Both the position numbers and the translations under genes were made by a program. Shown one piece after another: positions 1-13,248 of a stretch of 64,000 nucleotides of DNA. A model generated the notes under the pieces. The model saw only the letters and a list, made by a program, of their open reading frames with translations. It searched no databases and had not been told where the DNA came from. This DNA comes from CBDDLJ01 sp965230635. Lineage in GTDB: Bacteria > Pseudomonadota > Gammaproteobacteria > UBA1113. The DNA is taken from contig CBDDLJ010000010.1 in the NCBI GenBank assembly GCA_965230635.1, forward strand, positions 62,001 through 126,000, read 5' to 3'. Each line of letters begins with the position of its first letter. The first letter of the stretch is position 1.

Positions 1-60
1 GTCATTCGAAATCCCAATGCTGCAACAACCTGTGGTTGTGGTTCTTCATTTTCTGTATAA
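1..60 (+). CDS. erpA: A-type iron-sulfur carrier ErpA, C-terminal end only
   Basis: Only the last 19 codons are inside the window; the gene starts upstream. They encode NPNAATTCGCGSSFSV followed by TAA. The paired cysteines in CGCGSSF are two of the three cluster ligands of A-type Fe-S carriers, and the NPNA...CGCGSSFS tail is what I recall for ErpA rather than IscA or SufA. ErpA delivers Fe-S clusters to apo-enzymes in the cytosol. The gene converges on anmK, and erpA-anmK-peptidase-tyrS is a familiar order in gammaproteobacteria, which supports the choice. A different A-type carrier cannot be fully excluded from 19 residues. Confidence 0.85.
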   Translation, partial: VIRNPNAATTCGCGSSFSV

Positions 61-159
61 ACAAATTATACTTTCTATAAAAAATCCACAAGAAGACAAT
101 GTGCAGACACTGATACTTATGGGAAAAAATGTATTTTTCAATGTGGCCAGTCAGTTGAA

Positions 160-1266
160 TTACGCTGTATAAATTCCGCCAAGAATTGCATAATCTTGTG
201 CTCCAGTAACCGAAGGCATATTGCCAGGTTTGCGTTGTAATGTGAGTTTAGCTAGCCAAGCAAATGCGATAGCTTCTACCCATTCCGGTTCAATGCCATA
301 TTTTTGTGAAGAGGTGATAGAAAAACTTGGACAAGATGCTTTTAATTGTTGCATGAGATATTGATTATAGGCACCGCCCCCACAGATCACGACTTCTCCA
401 TCATGGATAAATTGAGATAGTATCAATGCAATACTTTTTACTGTTAGTTCCACTAAAGTAGCTTGCACATCGGCTGGATTGATGGTGGGGAACTGAGCTA
501 AATATTGATTTAACCACGTTAAGTTAAAATATTCTTGTCCAGTTGATTTTGGTAAAGACTTTGAGAAATAAGGATCAGTTAGCATGTTGGCTAATAATGC
601 TTGATGTATGCAACCTGTGCGCGCCCAACGGCCATCTATATCTATCGCCGTTTGCTTGTGTAAGTTAATCCATTTATCGATTAAGGTATTGCCAGGGCCT
701 GTGTCGAAGCCGGTTAATTCTCCAGGTTCGGTTGATGATAGAATCGTCGCATTAGCAATGCCGCCAATATTGACAATAGCCCGTGTACGAGTATTGCCAC
801 CAAAGAAATGCTGATGAAAAATAGGCGTGAGCGGTGCTCCTTGACCACCCAAAGCAATATCACGGCGACGGAAATCGGTAATAGTGGTGATTCCTGTCAT
901 TGTAGTGATAATATTCGGATCGCCAACTTGAAGACTAAAACGATGCTTACCATGAGGTTGATGACGAACAGTTTGGCCATGGCTGCCTATGGCTTGAATA
1001 TCTTTTGCTTGAAAGTTATTTTTATACAGTAATTCATTCACTAGTTTTGCACTTATTTTTGCAATCGAAATATCAATTTCTGCCAGTCGATTAATTTCAT
1101 TGTGACTGGGTATAGCAAGCTGTTGAATTTTCTGGCGTAATGCATCTGGGATCACGCGGTGATGTGTGCCGATTAACACTGGGTATTGATGTGTGAAATC
1201 AACAAGCGCAACGTCGACTGCATTTGCACTGGTACCGCTCATGATACCAATATACAATTCTTCCAT
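160..1266 (-). CDS. anmK: anhydro-N-acetylmuramic acid kinase AnmK
   Basis: AnmK phosphorylates and opens 1,6-anhydro-MurNAc to give MurNAc-6-phosphate, a cytosolic step of peptidoglycan recycling. The 368-residue length and the whole pattern fit the family: SHGQTVRH, GDFRRRD-type segment read here as TDFRRRDIALGGQGAPL, VNIGGIAN, the catalytic-loop GFDTGPGN with its aspartate, PKSTGQEYFN and CGGGAYN near the end. One oddity is the N-terminal phosphate loop, MSGTSANAVD, where family members usually have MSGTS-(L/M)DG-(V/I)D, so an acidic residue and a glycine are replaced. The gene starts 8 bases after the stop of the upstream M23 peptidase gene, so the two are probably one transcript, joining wall cleavage and wall-sugar recycling. 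Confidence 0.95.
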   Translation of the reverse strand: MEELYIGIMSGTSANAVDVALVDFTHQYPVLIGTHHRVIPDALRQKIQQLAIPSHNEINRLAEIDISIAKISAKLVNELLYKNNFQAKDIQAIGSHGQTVRHQPHGKHRFSLQVGDPNIITTMTGITTITDFRRRDIALGGQGAPLTPIFHQHFFGGNTRTRAIVNIGGIANATILSSTEPGELTGFDTGPGNTLIDKWINLHKQTAIDIDGRWARTGCIHQALLANMLTDPYFSKSLPKSTGQEYFNLTWLNQYLAQFPTINPADVQATLVELTVKSIALILSQFIHDGEVVICGGGAYNQYLMQQLKASCPSFSITSSQKYGIEPEWVEAIAFAWLAKLTLQRKPGNMPSVTGAQDYAILGGIYTA

Positions 1267-1274
1267 GTTTTATT

Positions 1275-2684
1275 TTAGCCTTCTGCCAATCCTGTTTCAG
1301 CTTTTGCAAATTGTGTTGTGTTACTATTTAATTCTGCTAATAATGGTGCAGTCACTATTTTAAATTGAGCAAGCTGGGTTTCTGGAATCGTATAAGATTC
1401 TGGCAACATGACTTTTAATGGATCGTAGGCTTTACCGTGGATCCGGTATTCATAATGTAAATGAGGTCCTGTTGCTAAGCCAGTGCTGCCAACGTAGCCA
1501 ATAACTTGCTCTTTAGTCACTTTTGAGCCTTTTTGTATATTATTTGCAAATTTCTTTAAGTGTGCATAACGTGTTTGTACGCGATTACCGTGATTAATGA
1601 CAACCACATTACCATAGCCACCGTCCTTATCGGCAAAGATAACTTTACCATCGCTAACAGTATGTACTGGAGTGCCTCTTGGTGCTGCAAAGTCAACACC
1701 ATAGTGAGGGCGCTTAATTTTTAGAATGGGATGGATGCGTTGTGGATCGAATTGGGAACTAATACGATAATATTTAACAGGTGCTCGCGAAAAAGCCGGA
1801 TCTAAGCTTTTTCCTTCAGGCGTATAATAGCGAGTTGCGTTTCCTGTCTTATAACGCAGTGCTTGGTAATGATGTTTTTTAGTATTGACTTCAGCCGCTA
1901 CAATATGATCGATGCTAACTGTTTTACCATTGATGACTTTGCGTTGGTAAATAACTTTAAACGAATCACCAGGATGTAAATCACGGCCAAAGTTAATTTT
2001 ACCTGAAAATATTTTTGCAAATTCTAATGCAATTTTTCGTGGAATGTTTGCTTTTTCAGTCGCATCATATAGCGATGATTCGATAGTGCCGCTAACACGA
2101 GATAACTTGGTAATCGCTGCTTGCTCCTCTATTTGTACTTTAAATTGTGGTGCAGGGCGGGTTACACGCAGGGTTTTGCTAGCATCAATTTGCATGGATA
2201 ATTTTAATAGATTATTACCTGCATCCAATTCCATATAGATTTCTTGGCCTGGGTTCAATCGTGTTAATGATTTTTTTGCAGTTTGGATATGAAGCAAGGA
2301 GTATAAATCATTCACATTAATATTGTAGCGAGTGAAAATGTCAGACAAAGTGTCTCCACGTTTTACTTTGACAGCTAGCTCATGGTTTTTTATTTGCTCC
2401 GGAATTTCCATGACTGGCTGGACGTTTTCTAAGCCAGAAAGAATTTGTTTGGTATAGTCTTCGGATTGTTCAGCAGTTGTGTAGATTTCATGATCAACAG
2501 TGCTATCAACATATTCAGGATTCAGGTTGAGCGGGGTAAAGAGATTTTTAAGGCAAATAATAGAGAAGATAACGCTTAAGCCAACCCAAATAGCAATACG
2601 AAACGATCTATCTTGTTGTTGCCAGACATTGAGCAGTTGGCGTGCGATTGATGCTTGTGGTGGTTTCTTTTTGTCCATTTTCAT
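1275..2684 (-). CDS. M23 murein endopeptidase, MepM/YebA-like, LysM-type domain plus metallopeptidase
   Basis: This 469-residue protein is a membrane-anchored wall hydrolase expected to cut peptide cross-links in the periplasm. A short basic N-terminus is followed by one membrane segment at about residues 28-48. A LysM/OapA-like segment follows (VKRGDTLSDIFTRYNI, about residues 108-123), then a Csd3-like middle domain, then the M23 catalytic domain in the last third. The zinc motif is HYGVD, with YAHL and the HLHYEYR histidines also present, so the active site looks complete. It is the first gene of a pair with anmK and is divergent from tyrS, the usual neighbourhood of mepM-type genes. Which cross-link it cuts cannot be read from sequence. 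Confidence 0.93.
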   Translation of the reverse strand: MKMDKKKPPQASIARQLLNVWQQQDRSFRIAIWVGLSVIFSIICLKNLFTPLNLNPEYVDSTVDHEIYTTAEQSEDYTKQILSGLENVQPVMEIPEQIKNHELAVKVKRGDTLSDIFTRYNINVNDLYSLLHIQTAKKSLTRLNPGQEIYMELDAGNNLLKLSMQIDASKTLRVTRPAPQFKVQIEEQAAITKLSRVSGTIESSLYDATEKANIPRKIALEFAKIFSGKINFGRDLHPGDSFKVIYQRKVINGKTVSIDHIVAAEVNTKKHHYQALRYKTGNATRYYTPEGKSLDPAFSRAPVKYYRISSQFDPQRIHPILKIKRPHYGVDFAAPRGTPVHTVSDGKVIFADKDGGYGNVVVINHGNRVQTRYAHLKKFANNIQKGSKVTKEQVIGYVGSTGLATGPHLHYEYRIHGKAYDPLKVMLPESYTIPETQLAQFKIVTAPLLAELNSNTTQFAKAETGLAEG

Positions 2685-2827
2685 TACTTAGGTCTATATT
2701 GTTATCTACACGGTGTCTGGCACCATCCTGGTATTACCTTACTGACAAGTGATAACATCGTCAACCTGCGTTGTGATAGATTAACAAATGCGTTTATTTT
2801 TTGTGCAAAAATTGAGTAAGGAATAGT

Positions 2828-4030
2828 ATGTCGGACAAAAAGCAAACTGAAGAGTTATTAAGAGGTACGGAAGAAGTCATTTCTCAACAGGACTTAAATG
2901 ATCGAATGATGAAAGGAAAGCCTTTACGTATTAAAGCAGGGTTTGATCCAACAGCACCGGATTTACACTTAGGTCATACGGTGCTGATCAATAAGATGCG
3001 CCAATTTCAAGAGTGTGGTCACCATGTGATGTTTTTAATTGGCGACTTTACCGGCATGATCGGTGATCCAACCGGTAAGAATGTGACGCGTCAAGCGTTG
3101 ACCACAGAAGAAGTGGCAGCCAATGCACAAACTTATAAAGAACAAATATTTAAAATACTTGATCCAACAAAGACAGAGATTCTATTTAATTCAACGTGGA
3201 TGGCGAATAAAACAGCGGCGGATATGATTACATTAGCGTCACATAGCACCGTTGCCCGTATGCTAGAGCGAAATGATTTTGAACAGCGTTATAAAAGTCA
3301 TTTGCCTATTGCGATCCATGAATTTTTATACCCATTAATTCAAGGATATGACTCTGTGGAAATGAAGGCAGATGTTGAGCTAGGGGGAACCGATCAAAAG
3401 TTTAATTTATTGATGGGACGTGAACTACAGAAAGCCTATGGTCAGCAACCGCAAGTGATCATGACAATGCCATTACTTGAAGGTTTGGATGGTGTTAATA
3501 AAATGTCAAAGTCGCTTGGAAATTATATTGGCATTAATGAAGCACCTGATGAAATATTTGGCAAACTTATGTCAGTGTCAGATGCATTGATGTGGCGCTA
3601 TTTCGAATTGATAAGTTTGCGACCACTAGGAGACATTGAACAGCTCAAGCAGCAAGTTGACGCGGGGTTAAATCCACGTGATGCTAAATATCAATTAGCT
3701 GCAGAGATTGTCAGACGATTTTATGACTCAGAAACAGCGGATAAGGCCTTACAAAATTTTGTTTCACGTTTTCGTCAGCATGAAGTGCCTAAAGACTTGC
3801 TAGAGGAAGTGATTATATTGGACGAGCGCGATGTCAGCTTAGCAAACTTACTTAAAAAAGCGCAATTGGTAAATAGTACGTCGGAAGGTACCCGCATGAT
3901 TAATCAAGGCGCGGTGAAAATAGATGGTGAACGTGTTGAGGATGCAAAGACGCGCATCAGGCTAGGCGAACGATTATTACTGCAAGTAGGCAAGCGTCGT
4001 TTTGCTCGTGTTATACTGAGTGAAAAGTAA
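2828..4030 (+). CDS. tyrS: tyrosyl-tRNA synthetase
   Basis: This class I aminoacyl-tRNA synthetase attaches tyrosine to tRNA-Tyr in the cytosol. The 400-residue protein has the HIGH signature as HLGH (residues 47-50), the KMSKS loop intact (NKMSKSLGNY), the tyrosine pocket segments GFDPTAPDLHLGH and IGDFTGMIGDPTGK, and a C-terminal S4 RNA-binding domain (ANLLKKAQLVNSTSEGTRMI onward). The IGDFTGMIGDPTGKN form places it in the TyrZ-like branch common in Pseudomonas and Legionella, not the E. coli TyrS branch. It starts with ATG after a GGAATAG ribosome site. It lies divergent from the peptidase-anmK pair and directly upstream of the rRNA operon. Confidence 0.96.
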   Translation: MSDKKQTEELLRGTEEVISQQDLNDRMMKGKPLRIKAGFDPTAPDLHLGHTVLINKMRQFQECGHHVMFLIGDFTGMIGDPTGKNVTRQALTTEEVAANAQTYKEQIFKILDPTKTEILFNSTWMANKTAADMITLASHSTVARMLERNDFEQRYKSHLPIAIHEFLYPLIQGYDSVEMKADVELGGTDQKFNLLMGRELQKAYGQQPQVIMTMPLLEGLDGVNKMSKSLGNYIGINEAPDEIFGKLMSVSDALMWRYFELISLRPLGDIEQLKQQVDAGLNPRDAKYQLAAEIVRRFYDSETADKALQNFVSRFRQHEVPKDLLEEVIILDERDVSLANLLKKAQLVNSTSEGTRMINQGAVKIDGERVEDAKTRIRLGERLLLQVGKRRFARVILSEK

Positions 4031-4145
4031 GCTATCTAATGTGAGAGATTGTTTTTTAACTATGTTTAATTAAAAAAAGCAGGGAAAAAAAGCCAACATG
4101 AGTATTTTTTAGCCTTTTTTTGTGAGAAAATGAACCAATTGCAGT

Positions 4146-4209
4146 TTTTTCAAAAAAAATGCAAAAGATGCATTATTTTCGTTGACAAGCGAAGTGGTTT
4201 AGGTAGAAT
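4146..4209 (+). promoter_or_regulatory. rRNA operon promoter with AT-rich UP-like region
   Basis: A strong sigma-70 promoter is visible: TTGACA at 4182-4187 and TAGAAT at 4204-4209 with 16 bases between. The 35 bases upstream of the -35 box are almost pure A/T tracts, as in rRNA UP elements. It sits about 185 bases before the mature 16S start. A GC-rich stretch rather than a discriminator-free start follows: a 7-bp hairpin (ATCCCGA 4214-4220 with TCGGGAT 4231-4237) near the expected transcript 5' end. Confidence 0.8.
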
Positions 4210-4243
4210 GCGTATCCCGACCTAGTGTTGTCGGGATTTTAAA

Positions 4244-4255
4244 TGTTCTTTAACA
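4244..4255 (+). promoter_or_regulatory. boxA antitermination site of the rRNA leader
   Basis: TGTTCTTTAACA closely matches the bacterial boxA consensus TGCTCTTTAACA that loads NusB/NusE for rRNA antitermination. The same 12 bases recur before 23S at 6277-6288. Confidence 0.85.
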
Positions 4256-4392
4256 ATGAGAAACTCTCAAAACTTTTGAGCTCAAACTATGCTTGCAAGT
4301 ACTGTGCATTACGGTGCTGCCAGGAAAAAACAAGTATGTTGTGGGTAACACAGCATGCGAAATTCTTCGGTGAAAGCCGAAAAAATCTTTCG

Positions 4393-5939
<1,547 letters not shown>

Positions 5940-5998
5940 AAGTAAACTTGGTGGTGTCGTGGTGCTCAGTGCTTGTTAGCATGGTTTGAGAAAGTTGA

Positions 5999-6074
5999 GG
6001 GGCCATAGCTCAGTTGGTAGAGCGCCTGCTTTGCAAGCAGGTGGTCGTCGGTTCGATTCCGACTGGCTCCACCA
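5999..6074 (+). tRNA. tRNA-Ala (TGC anticodon)
   Basis: A 76-base cloverleaf: acceptor GGGGCCA pairs with TGGCTCC, the anticodon loop TTTGCAA reads TGC, the T arm is GTCGGTTCGATTCCGAC, and the CCA end is encoded. It lies in the 16S-23S spacer, the usual place for tRNA-Ala and tRNA-Ile. Confidence 0.97.
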
Positions 6075-6091
6075 ATTGGGACAATATATGA

Positions 6092-6168
<77 letters not shown>

Positions 6169-6276
6169 ATCTATGTTGAAGGCTTTTATTAGCTAGGTCG
6201 GCATAAATGGCAGTTTTTGATAAGGTTTGCAAAGTGAATGTTATCAAAAACTGCTCTGTAGTTTTATGAGAGTTTT

Positions 6277-6288
6277 TGTTCTTTAACA
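6277..6288 (+). promoter_or_regulatory. second boxA site, before 23S rRNA
   Basis: TGTTCTTTAACA is identical to the leader boxA at 4244-4255 and sits about 58 bases before 23S. The surrounding segment GGGGTTATATGGTCAAG pairs with CTTGATCATATAACCCC after 23S, forming the processing stem. Confidence 0.8.
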
Positions 6289-6345
6289 ATTAGGATTGCG
6301 GATATACATTGTATTTTATATAACCCTGATAATTTGGGGTTATAT

Positions 6346-9247
<2,902 letters not shown>

Positions 9248-9280
9248 ATAACCCCAAGTGATTAGATATTTAAAGTTTCT

Positions 9281-9396
9281 ACCTGGCGACAATAGCAAAT
9301 AGGAACCACCTGAACCCATTTCGAACTCAGCAGTGAAACTATTTAGCGCCGATGATAGTGTGGATTAACCCATGCGAAAGTAGGGCATTGCCAGGT
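9281..9396 (+). rRNA. rrf: 5S ribosomal RNA
   Basis: A 116-base RNA whose ends pair (ACCTGGC with GCCAGGT) and which holds the conserved CCTGAACCCATTTCGAACTC loop and GCGCCGATGATAGTG. It follows 23S by about 33 bases and is the last RNA of the operon. Confidence 0.95.
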
Positions 9397-9468
9397 TTTT
9401 ATTCTTATGCTTGTGTTTATATAAATACAATTCTAGCAATCCTTAATTGTTAAACTTATCAAAATACT

Positions 9469-9497
9469 ATAAGCATAGTGTTAGTCGCTATGCTTAT
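9469..9497 (+). terminator. probable transcription terminator of the rRNA operon
   Basis: A perfect 10-bp stem (ATAAGCATAG 9469-9478 with CTATGCTTAT 9488-9497) with a 9-base loop, then a T-rich but not pure tract. It is the only strong hairpin between 5S and birA. The stem is AT-rich and the T run is weak, so it may act poorly on its own. Confidence 0.55.
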
Positions 9498-9561
9498 ATT
9501 TCATCATTTATTTTAATCTGTTACACTTGTTTATCTTAACAACAATGTTTTCAGGTTGTGA

Positions 9562-10548
9562 ATGAATCTTCATCAATTATCACCTTTGATTACTATTTTA
9601 GCAGATGGCTGCTTGCATTCAGGCGCTAAGCTGGGTGAAAAACTCGGTATTACCCGTAGTGCCGTATGGAAAATGCTAAATGCGCTGGAATACTATGGTA
9701 TTGAAATTAACCGTATTGCCAGCAAAGGATATCAAGTTGAAGGTGGTATTGAACAATTAAAACAAGATAAAATTTTAGCTGAATTTCCGCATGCCTTAAA
9801 ACAGCAATATGTTAATAAATTTTTTATTTTTGATGAAATTGACTCAACCAATCAATATTTACTTGAGAAATTAAAACAGCAGCCTGAGCATGGTTTAATT
9901 TGTTTGGCTGAATTTCAACAGCGCGGTCGTGGCCGCAATGGAAAACATTGGTTTTCACCTTATGGGCAGAATATTTACCTTTCTCTATTATGGCGTTTTG
10001 AAAAAGGTGCTTCGGTTTTAACCGGATTGACGTTGGCTCTTGGGGTTGGCATTGTTAATGTCTTAGCGGCGCTAGGATTGGATGGCTTGCAACTGAAATG
10101 GCCTAATGATGTATTATATCAAGGGAAAAAACTGGCTGGGGTATTAACAGAAGTTTTTATTGATAGCACCGGTGTTTGCTATGCAGTGATTGGTATTGGT
10201 ATCAATGTTAAAAATCCATCCAATAGTGATCGTAATATTGATCAACCGTTTACTGATTTAACATCTATATTGAATGCAACCATTGAACGAAATAAATTGG
10301 TCGGTCAATTATTGTTAATGTTATTTTCAACGTTAGATCAAATCAGTCAACAGGGATGGCAGTGTTATTTGCCTGTTTGGCGCCAATTAGATTATCTTTA
10401 TCAACAGAATATTGTTGTTAACACAGTGAATAGCGAATATGTTGGTGTTGCACAAGGTGTGACAGAGGATGGCAGTATCTTAGTTAAAATCGATGATCAG
10501 GTGGTTTCTTTTTCTTCTGGAGAAGTTTCATTGAAGGTTGCCTCATGA
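9562..10548 (+). CDS. birA: biotin-protein ligase / biotin operon repressor BirA
   Basis: BirA makes biotinyl-AMP and attaches biotin to carrier proteins such as AccB; with an N-terminal DNA-binding domain it also represses biotin genes. At 328 residues this is the long, bifunctional form. A winged helix-turn-helix lies at about residues 19-60 (KLGEKLGITRSAVWKMLNAL). The catalytic GRGRNGKHW loop is at 122-130, followed by the central domain with LKWPNDV and the lysine region KKLAGVLTE, and a C-terminal SH3-like domain. Its stop overlaps the start of coaX (ATGA). The birA-coaX pair after an rRNA operon matches other gammaproteobacteria. Confidence 0.96.
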   Translation: MNLHQLSPLITILADGCLHSGAKLGEKLGITRSAVWKMLNALEYYGIEINRIASKGYQVEGGIEQLKQDKILAEFPHALKQQYVNKFFIFDEIDSTNQYLLEKLKQQPEHGLICLAEFQQRGRGRNGKHWFSPYGQNIYLSLLWRFEKGASVLTGLTLALGVGIVNVLAALGLDGLQLKWPNDVLYQGKKLAGVLTEVFIDSTGVCYAVIGIGINVKNPSNSDRNIDQPFTDLTSILNATIERNKLVGQLLLMLFSTLDQISQQGWQCYLPVWRQLDYLYQQNIVVNTVNSEYVGVAQGVTEDGSILVKIDDQVVSFSSGEVSLKVAS

Positions 10549-11330
10549 AATTATTGTTAGATATCGGTAATACACGGTTAAAGTGGGCAGTGTTGTCTGC
10601 CATTGATCAATTTATCTTTGGTGGTGTTGTCGTTATCAATGAAGAAAAGTTACCTGAGTTATTTGATGATATTTTGCGTTCACATTCAGAAATTAGCAGT
10701 GTCTGGGTGTCTAATGTTGCAGGTGTACATTATCAGCAAGCGATTCATCAGTGGTGGTCGTCACATTTTCCTGAAACGACGATTCATTTCATACAAACGG
10801 AAAATGGATGGTTAGATTTGCAAGTGGCTTACCCAGAGCCAGGCTGTTTTGGCGTTGATCGCTGGGCAGCGTTGTTAGCGCTGAAAGAAGAAGAAACAAC
10901 GGCTTTTTGCTCAATTGATTGTGGAACGGCTATTACGTTAGATCTTGTTGATGTCAATGGGCAGCATCTTGGATCGCACATTTTGCCTGGATTACGTTTA
11001 CTGTGCTCGCTCATTAAGGAAAATACGGTTGGTTGTAGAAATGTTCCAATTGATTGCGTTGGAACTGTGAATCAATTAGCAAATAACACAGCAGATGCAC
11101 TTAAAAATGGAACATTGACCGCTGTAGTTGCTTATATTGATAAAATGGTTGAACATTGGCTGGTAAATTTGCAGAAAGAAGTGAGTGTCTTTATTACGGG
11201 AGGGGATGCGTCAACTATTTTACCTTATTTGAAGCAGCCTGTTTGCCATAGACCGCACTTAGTGTTACAAGGAGTGGCGTTGATCAGTAAGCAGGGAGAT
11301 AAGATAGCTTCTTTAAAGAGTGACGGGTAA
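10545..11330 (+). CDS. coaX: type III pantothenate kinase CoaX
   Basis: CoaX phosphorylates pantothenate, the first step of coenzyme A synthesis; the type III enzyme is not feedback inhibited by CoA and belongs to the ASKHA fold. The 261-residue protein shows the phosphate-1 motif DIGNTRLKW (residues 6-14), the GVDRWAAL segment, the IDCGTAITLDLVD motif and a late ITGGDA motif, all expected for CoaX. It overlaps birA by four bases (ATGA), so translation is probably coupled. No other pantothenate kinase is visible in the window. Confidence 0.95.
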   Translation: MKLLLDIGNTRLKWAVLSAIDQFIFGGVVVINEEKLPELFDDILRSHSEISSVWVSNVAGVHYQQAIHQWWSSHFPETTIHFIQTENGWLDLQVAYPEPGCFGVDRWAALLALKEEETTAFCSIDCGTAITLDLVDVNGQHLGSHILPGLRLLCSLIKENTVGCRNVPIDCVGTVNQLANNTADALKNGTLTAVVAYIDKMVEHWLVNLQKEVSVFITGGDASTILPYLKQPVCHRPHLVLQGVALISKQGDKIASLKSDG

Positions 11331-11569
11331 GTTTTGATTACTGTCTTTGAATAAACGGGAATATCTTTTCAGTGAATAAAAAGGTAAGACATCGTATTTT
11401 TCTCAATATGTATTATTATTATCCAATATAAATTTCAAACTAACTATTTGAGCAATAAAATAACTAATAAGGCGCGAATAAAGCAAAAACTATCCTAATT
11501 TTCATCCAGTTGAGTGAAATAAGTTGCAGGAACGATAAAATTTACCTAGAATTGTCTCCCAGTCAAAAA

Positions 11570-11645
11570 GCTGGCTTAGCTCAGTTGGTAGAGCAGCTGA
11601 TTTGTAATCAGCAGGTCGTCGGTTCAAATCCGACAGCCAGCTCCA
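11570..11645 (+). tRNA. tRNA-Thr (TGT anticodon)
   Basis: A 76-base cloverleaf: acceptor GCTGGCT pairs with AGCCAGC, the anticodon loop TTTGTAA reads TGT, and the T arm is GTCGGTTCAAATCCGAC. It ends TCCA, so the discriminator is T and CCA is encoded. In many relatives this tRNA begins a Thr-Tyr-Gly-Thr-tuf cluster, but none of those genes follow here. The 239 bases between coaX and this tRNA hold no gene that I can see. Confidence 0.96.
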
Positions 11646-11809
11646 GTATTTATATGCATGTAGTGATTCCGGGTGATTGATTAATAATTTATCAGAACAT
11701 GAGTAATGAAGTCTAATTTATTAGACGATAGTTACAAATAGTGTTATTTTTAAAAGATGTGTATTGGAGCATAGTTGTTTGCAAAATGATAATAATTTCT
11801 CTCAAATGA

Positions 11810-13186
11810 TTATCCGCTTAAATCATCTTTTAATAGTGCCAGTGGCAAAGGTTCAACTAGAATATTATCAACACGACCATATGCTAATGTTTTAGAAAAA
11901 ACTCTAGTGGCTGCATGTTTTTTTATATTTTTTAAGTCTTTTGGTCTTAACTGATTGCGCCATTTTATTTCAATAGGCCAATACGTATTATCATGTACAT
12001 AAGCAATATCAATTTCTGTCTCTGTTTTTATATAATAAGTTGGATAATAACGTCGATATTGATTGCTCACTACAGCTTCAACTAAATCTGCACTAATATT
12101 AGCATCATCAACATCTTTTTTTATTTGCTCATAAGGCTCAAGATCAGATAATTGTAACCAGTATTTTAAAGCATGAAATATAAACGGATCAGTAAAAGTC
12201 AGCTTTCTTGCCTTTTTAGGCGCTGCAGTTAGTTTGTCTAGTAACAATGCATTTTGAATAAAAATGGCATCCATAACGGATAGTAATTCACAATAGTCAG
12301 CAACTGTTTTATGGCTATCAATGGATAATACATCAGCAATAGCATGCCAAGTGATCTGTTTATTATATCGTTTGATAATAGCCAATATAATTTCTCTTAG
12401 ATAAGATTCTTGCTTTCCTCTTTTTAACATGTCTCCTCGAATCCAGTCTGAATATGTTGTTAATGTTGTTTCAGCTATTTTACCATCACGTGCTACATCA
12501 TTAATTGCTGTAAGATATCCTCCGTGTATCAAGTAATTTTTAAATTCAGCATAGATCAAATGTAATAAGTCATCAGTGACGTTTGTATTATCATTTATAA
12601 TTGTTTCTATATCAGGCACAGATTGCTTTAAAGTTAAAAATTCCTTGAAAGACAATGGGTATATGTGGTAATCAACTTTTTTAGCTCTGCCTCGCCTGCC
12701 TGGAAATGTCATACGTGCTGATTGCATTAAAGTTAAGTCAGAACCTGTTAATACGATAATACAATCGTGAAAATAACCCGCATCAGCAAGGAACTTAATG
12801 CCTTTATCCCAATGTTTAATATAAGTGATTTCATCAATTACTATGTGTAAACGTCCGTATTGATGGTGGGTTAATATATGTTTCTGTAATAAGTCAATCA
12901 AGGCGTGGTGATCATCAATTAATTCCCCGGTAAAAAATATAATTGCGCGTGGTTCAATGCCAAATTTAATTAATGATGCTATCCACTGTTTCAACAAAGT
13001 TGTTTTGCCAATTTGGCGTCCTCCTCCAATGGTGTATATGCCTGGAATATCTTTTGGTAATTTCTCTATCACAGGGCTATGGTAAATATAGGGCTGTTGT
13101 TTAATTAAGCGCAAATGGTTATCAATTTCCCATAGTCTGTCTAGAGCGTGCAGATGTGAATTGTAAGCAGCAAATCTTGTATCCAT
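11810..13186 (-). CDS. AAA family ATPase with C-terminal DUF4143 domain
   Basis: A stand-alone predicted ATPase of the AAA_14/DUF4143 type, of unknown function, frequent in intracellular and archaeal genomes. Taking the ATG at 13186 as start gives 458 residues. Walker A is GGGRQIGKT at about 54-62 and Walker B is HIVIDEIT at about 114-121, with a sensor-like VLTGSDL after it. The C-terminal third carries the DUF4143 nuclease-fold pattern (ETEIDIAYV, then PIEIKWRNQ). A longer reading from 13237 would translate the upstream repeats as protein (NVHCLNLGNVL), which I judge unlikely because those bases look like an operator. No partner gene is adjacent. The family has been suspected of mobile or defence roles, but that is not shown here. 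Confidence 0.85.
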   Translation of the reverse strand: MDTRFAAYNSHLHALDRLWEIDNHLRLIKQQPYIYHSPVIEKLPKDIPGIYTIGGGRQIGKTTLLKQWIASLIKFGIEPRAIIFFTGELIDDHHALIDLLQKHILTHHQYGRLHIVIDEITYIKHWDKGIKFLADAGYFHDCIIVLTGSDLTLMQSARMTFPGRRGRAKKVDYHIYPLSFKEFLTLKQSVPDIETIINDNTNVTDDLLHLIYAEFKNYLIHGGYLTAINDVARDGKIAETTLTTYSDWIRGDMLKRGKQESYLREIILAIIKRYNKQITWHAIADVLSIDSHKTVADYCELLSVMDAIFIQNALLLDKLTAAPKKARKLTFTDPFIFHALKYWLQLSDLEPYEQIKKDVDDANISADLVEAVVSNQYRRYYPTYYIKTETEIDIAYVHDNTYWPIEIKWRNQLRPKDLKNIKKHAATRVFSKTLAYGRVDNILVEPLPLALLKDDLSG

Positions 13187-13200
13187 AATGATAAAGATTA

Positions 13201-13248
13201 GCACATTACCCAAATTTAGGCAATGCACATTACCCAAATTTGGATAAT
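13201..13248 (-). promoter_or_regulatory. tandem 24-bp repeat with palindromic cores upstream of the ATPase gene
   Basis: Two head-to-tail copies of a 24-base unit (GCACATTACCCAAATTT plus seven bases) occupy 13201-13224 and 13225-13248, ending about 15 bases before the ATG of the ATPase gene. The second copy contains a 20-base near-palindrome, ATTACCCAAATTTGGATAAT, with nine of ten pairs matching; the first is a weaker version. This is the layout expected of two adjacent operator sites for a dimeric regulator, but no regulator can be named. Confidence 0.6.

Noticed and set aside
4031..4145. Possible terminator after tyrS in the A/T-tract region
   Set aside because: The A and T runs are not preceded by a real GC stem; AGCC occurs on both sides as a direct, not inverted, repeat.
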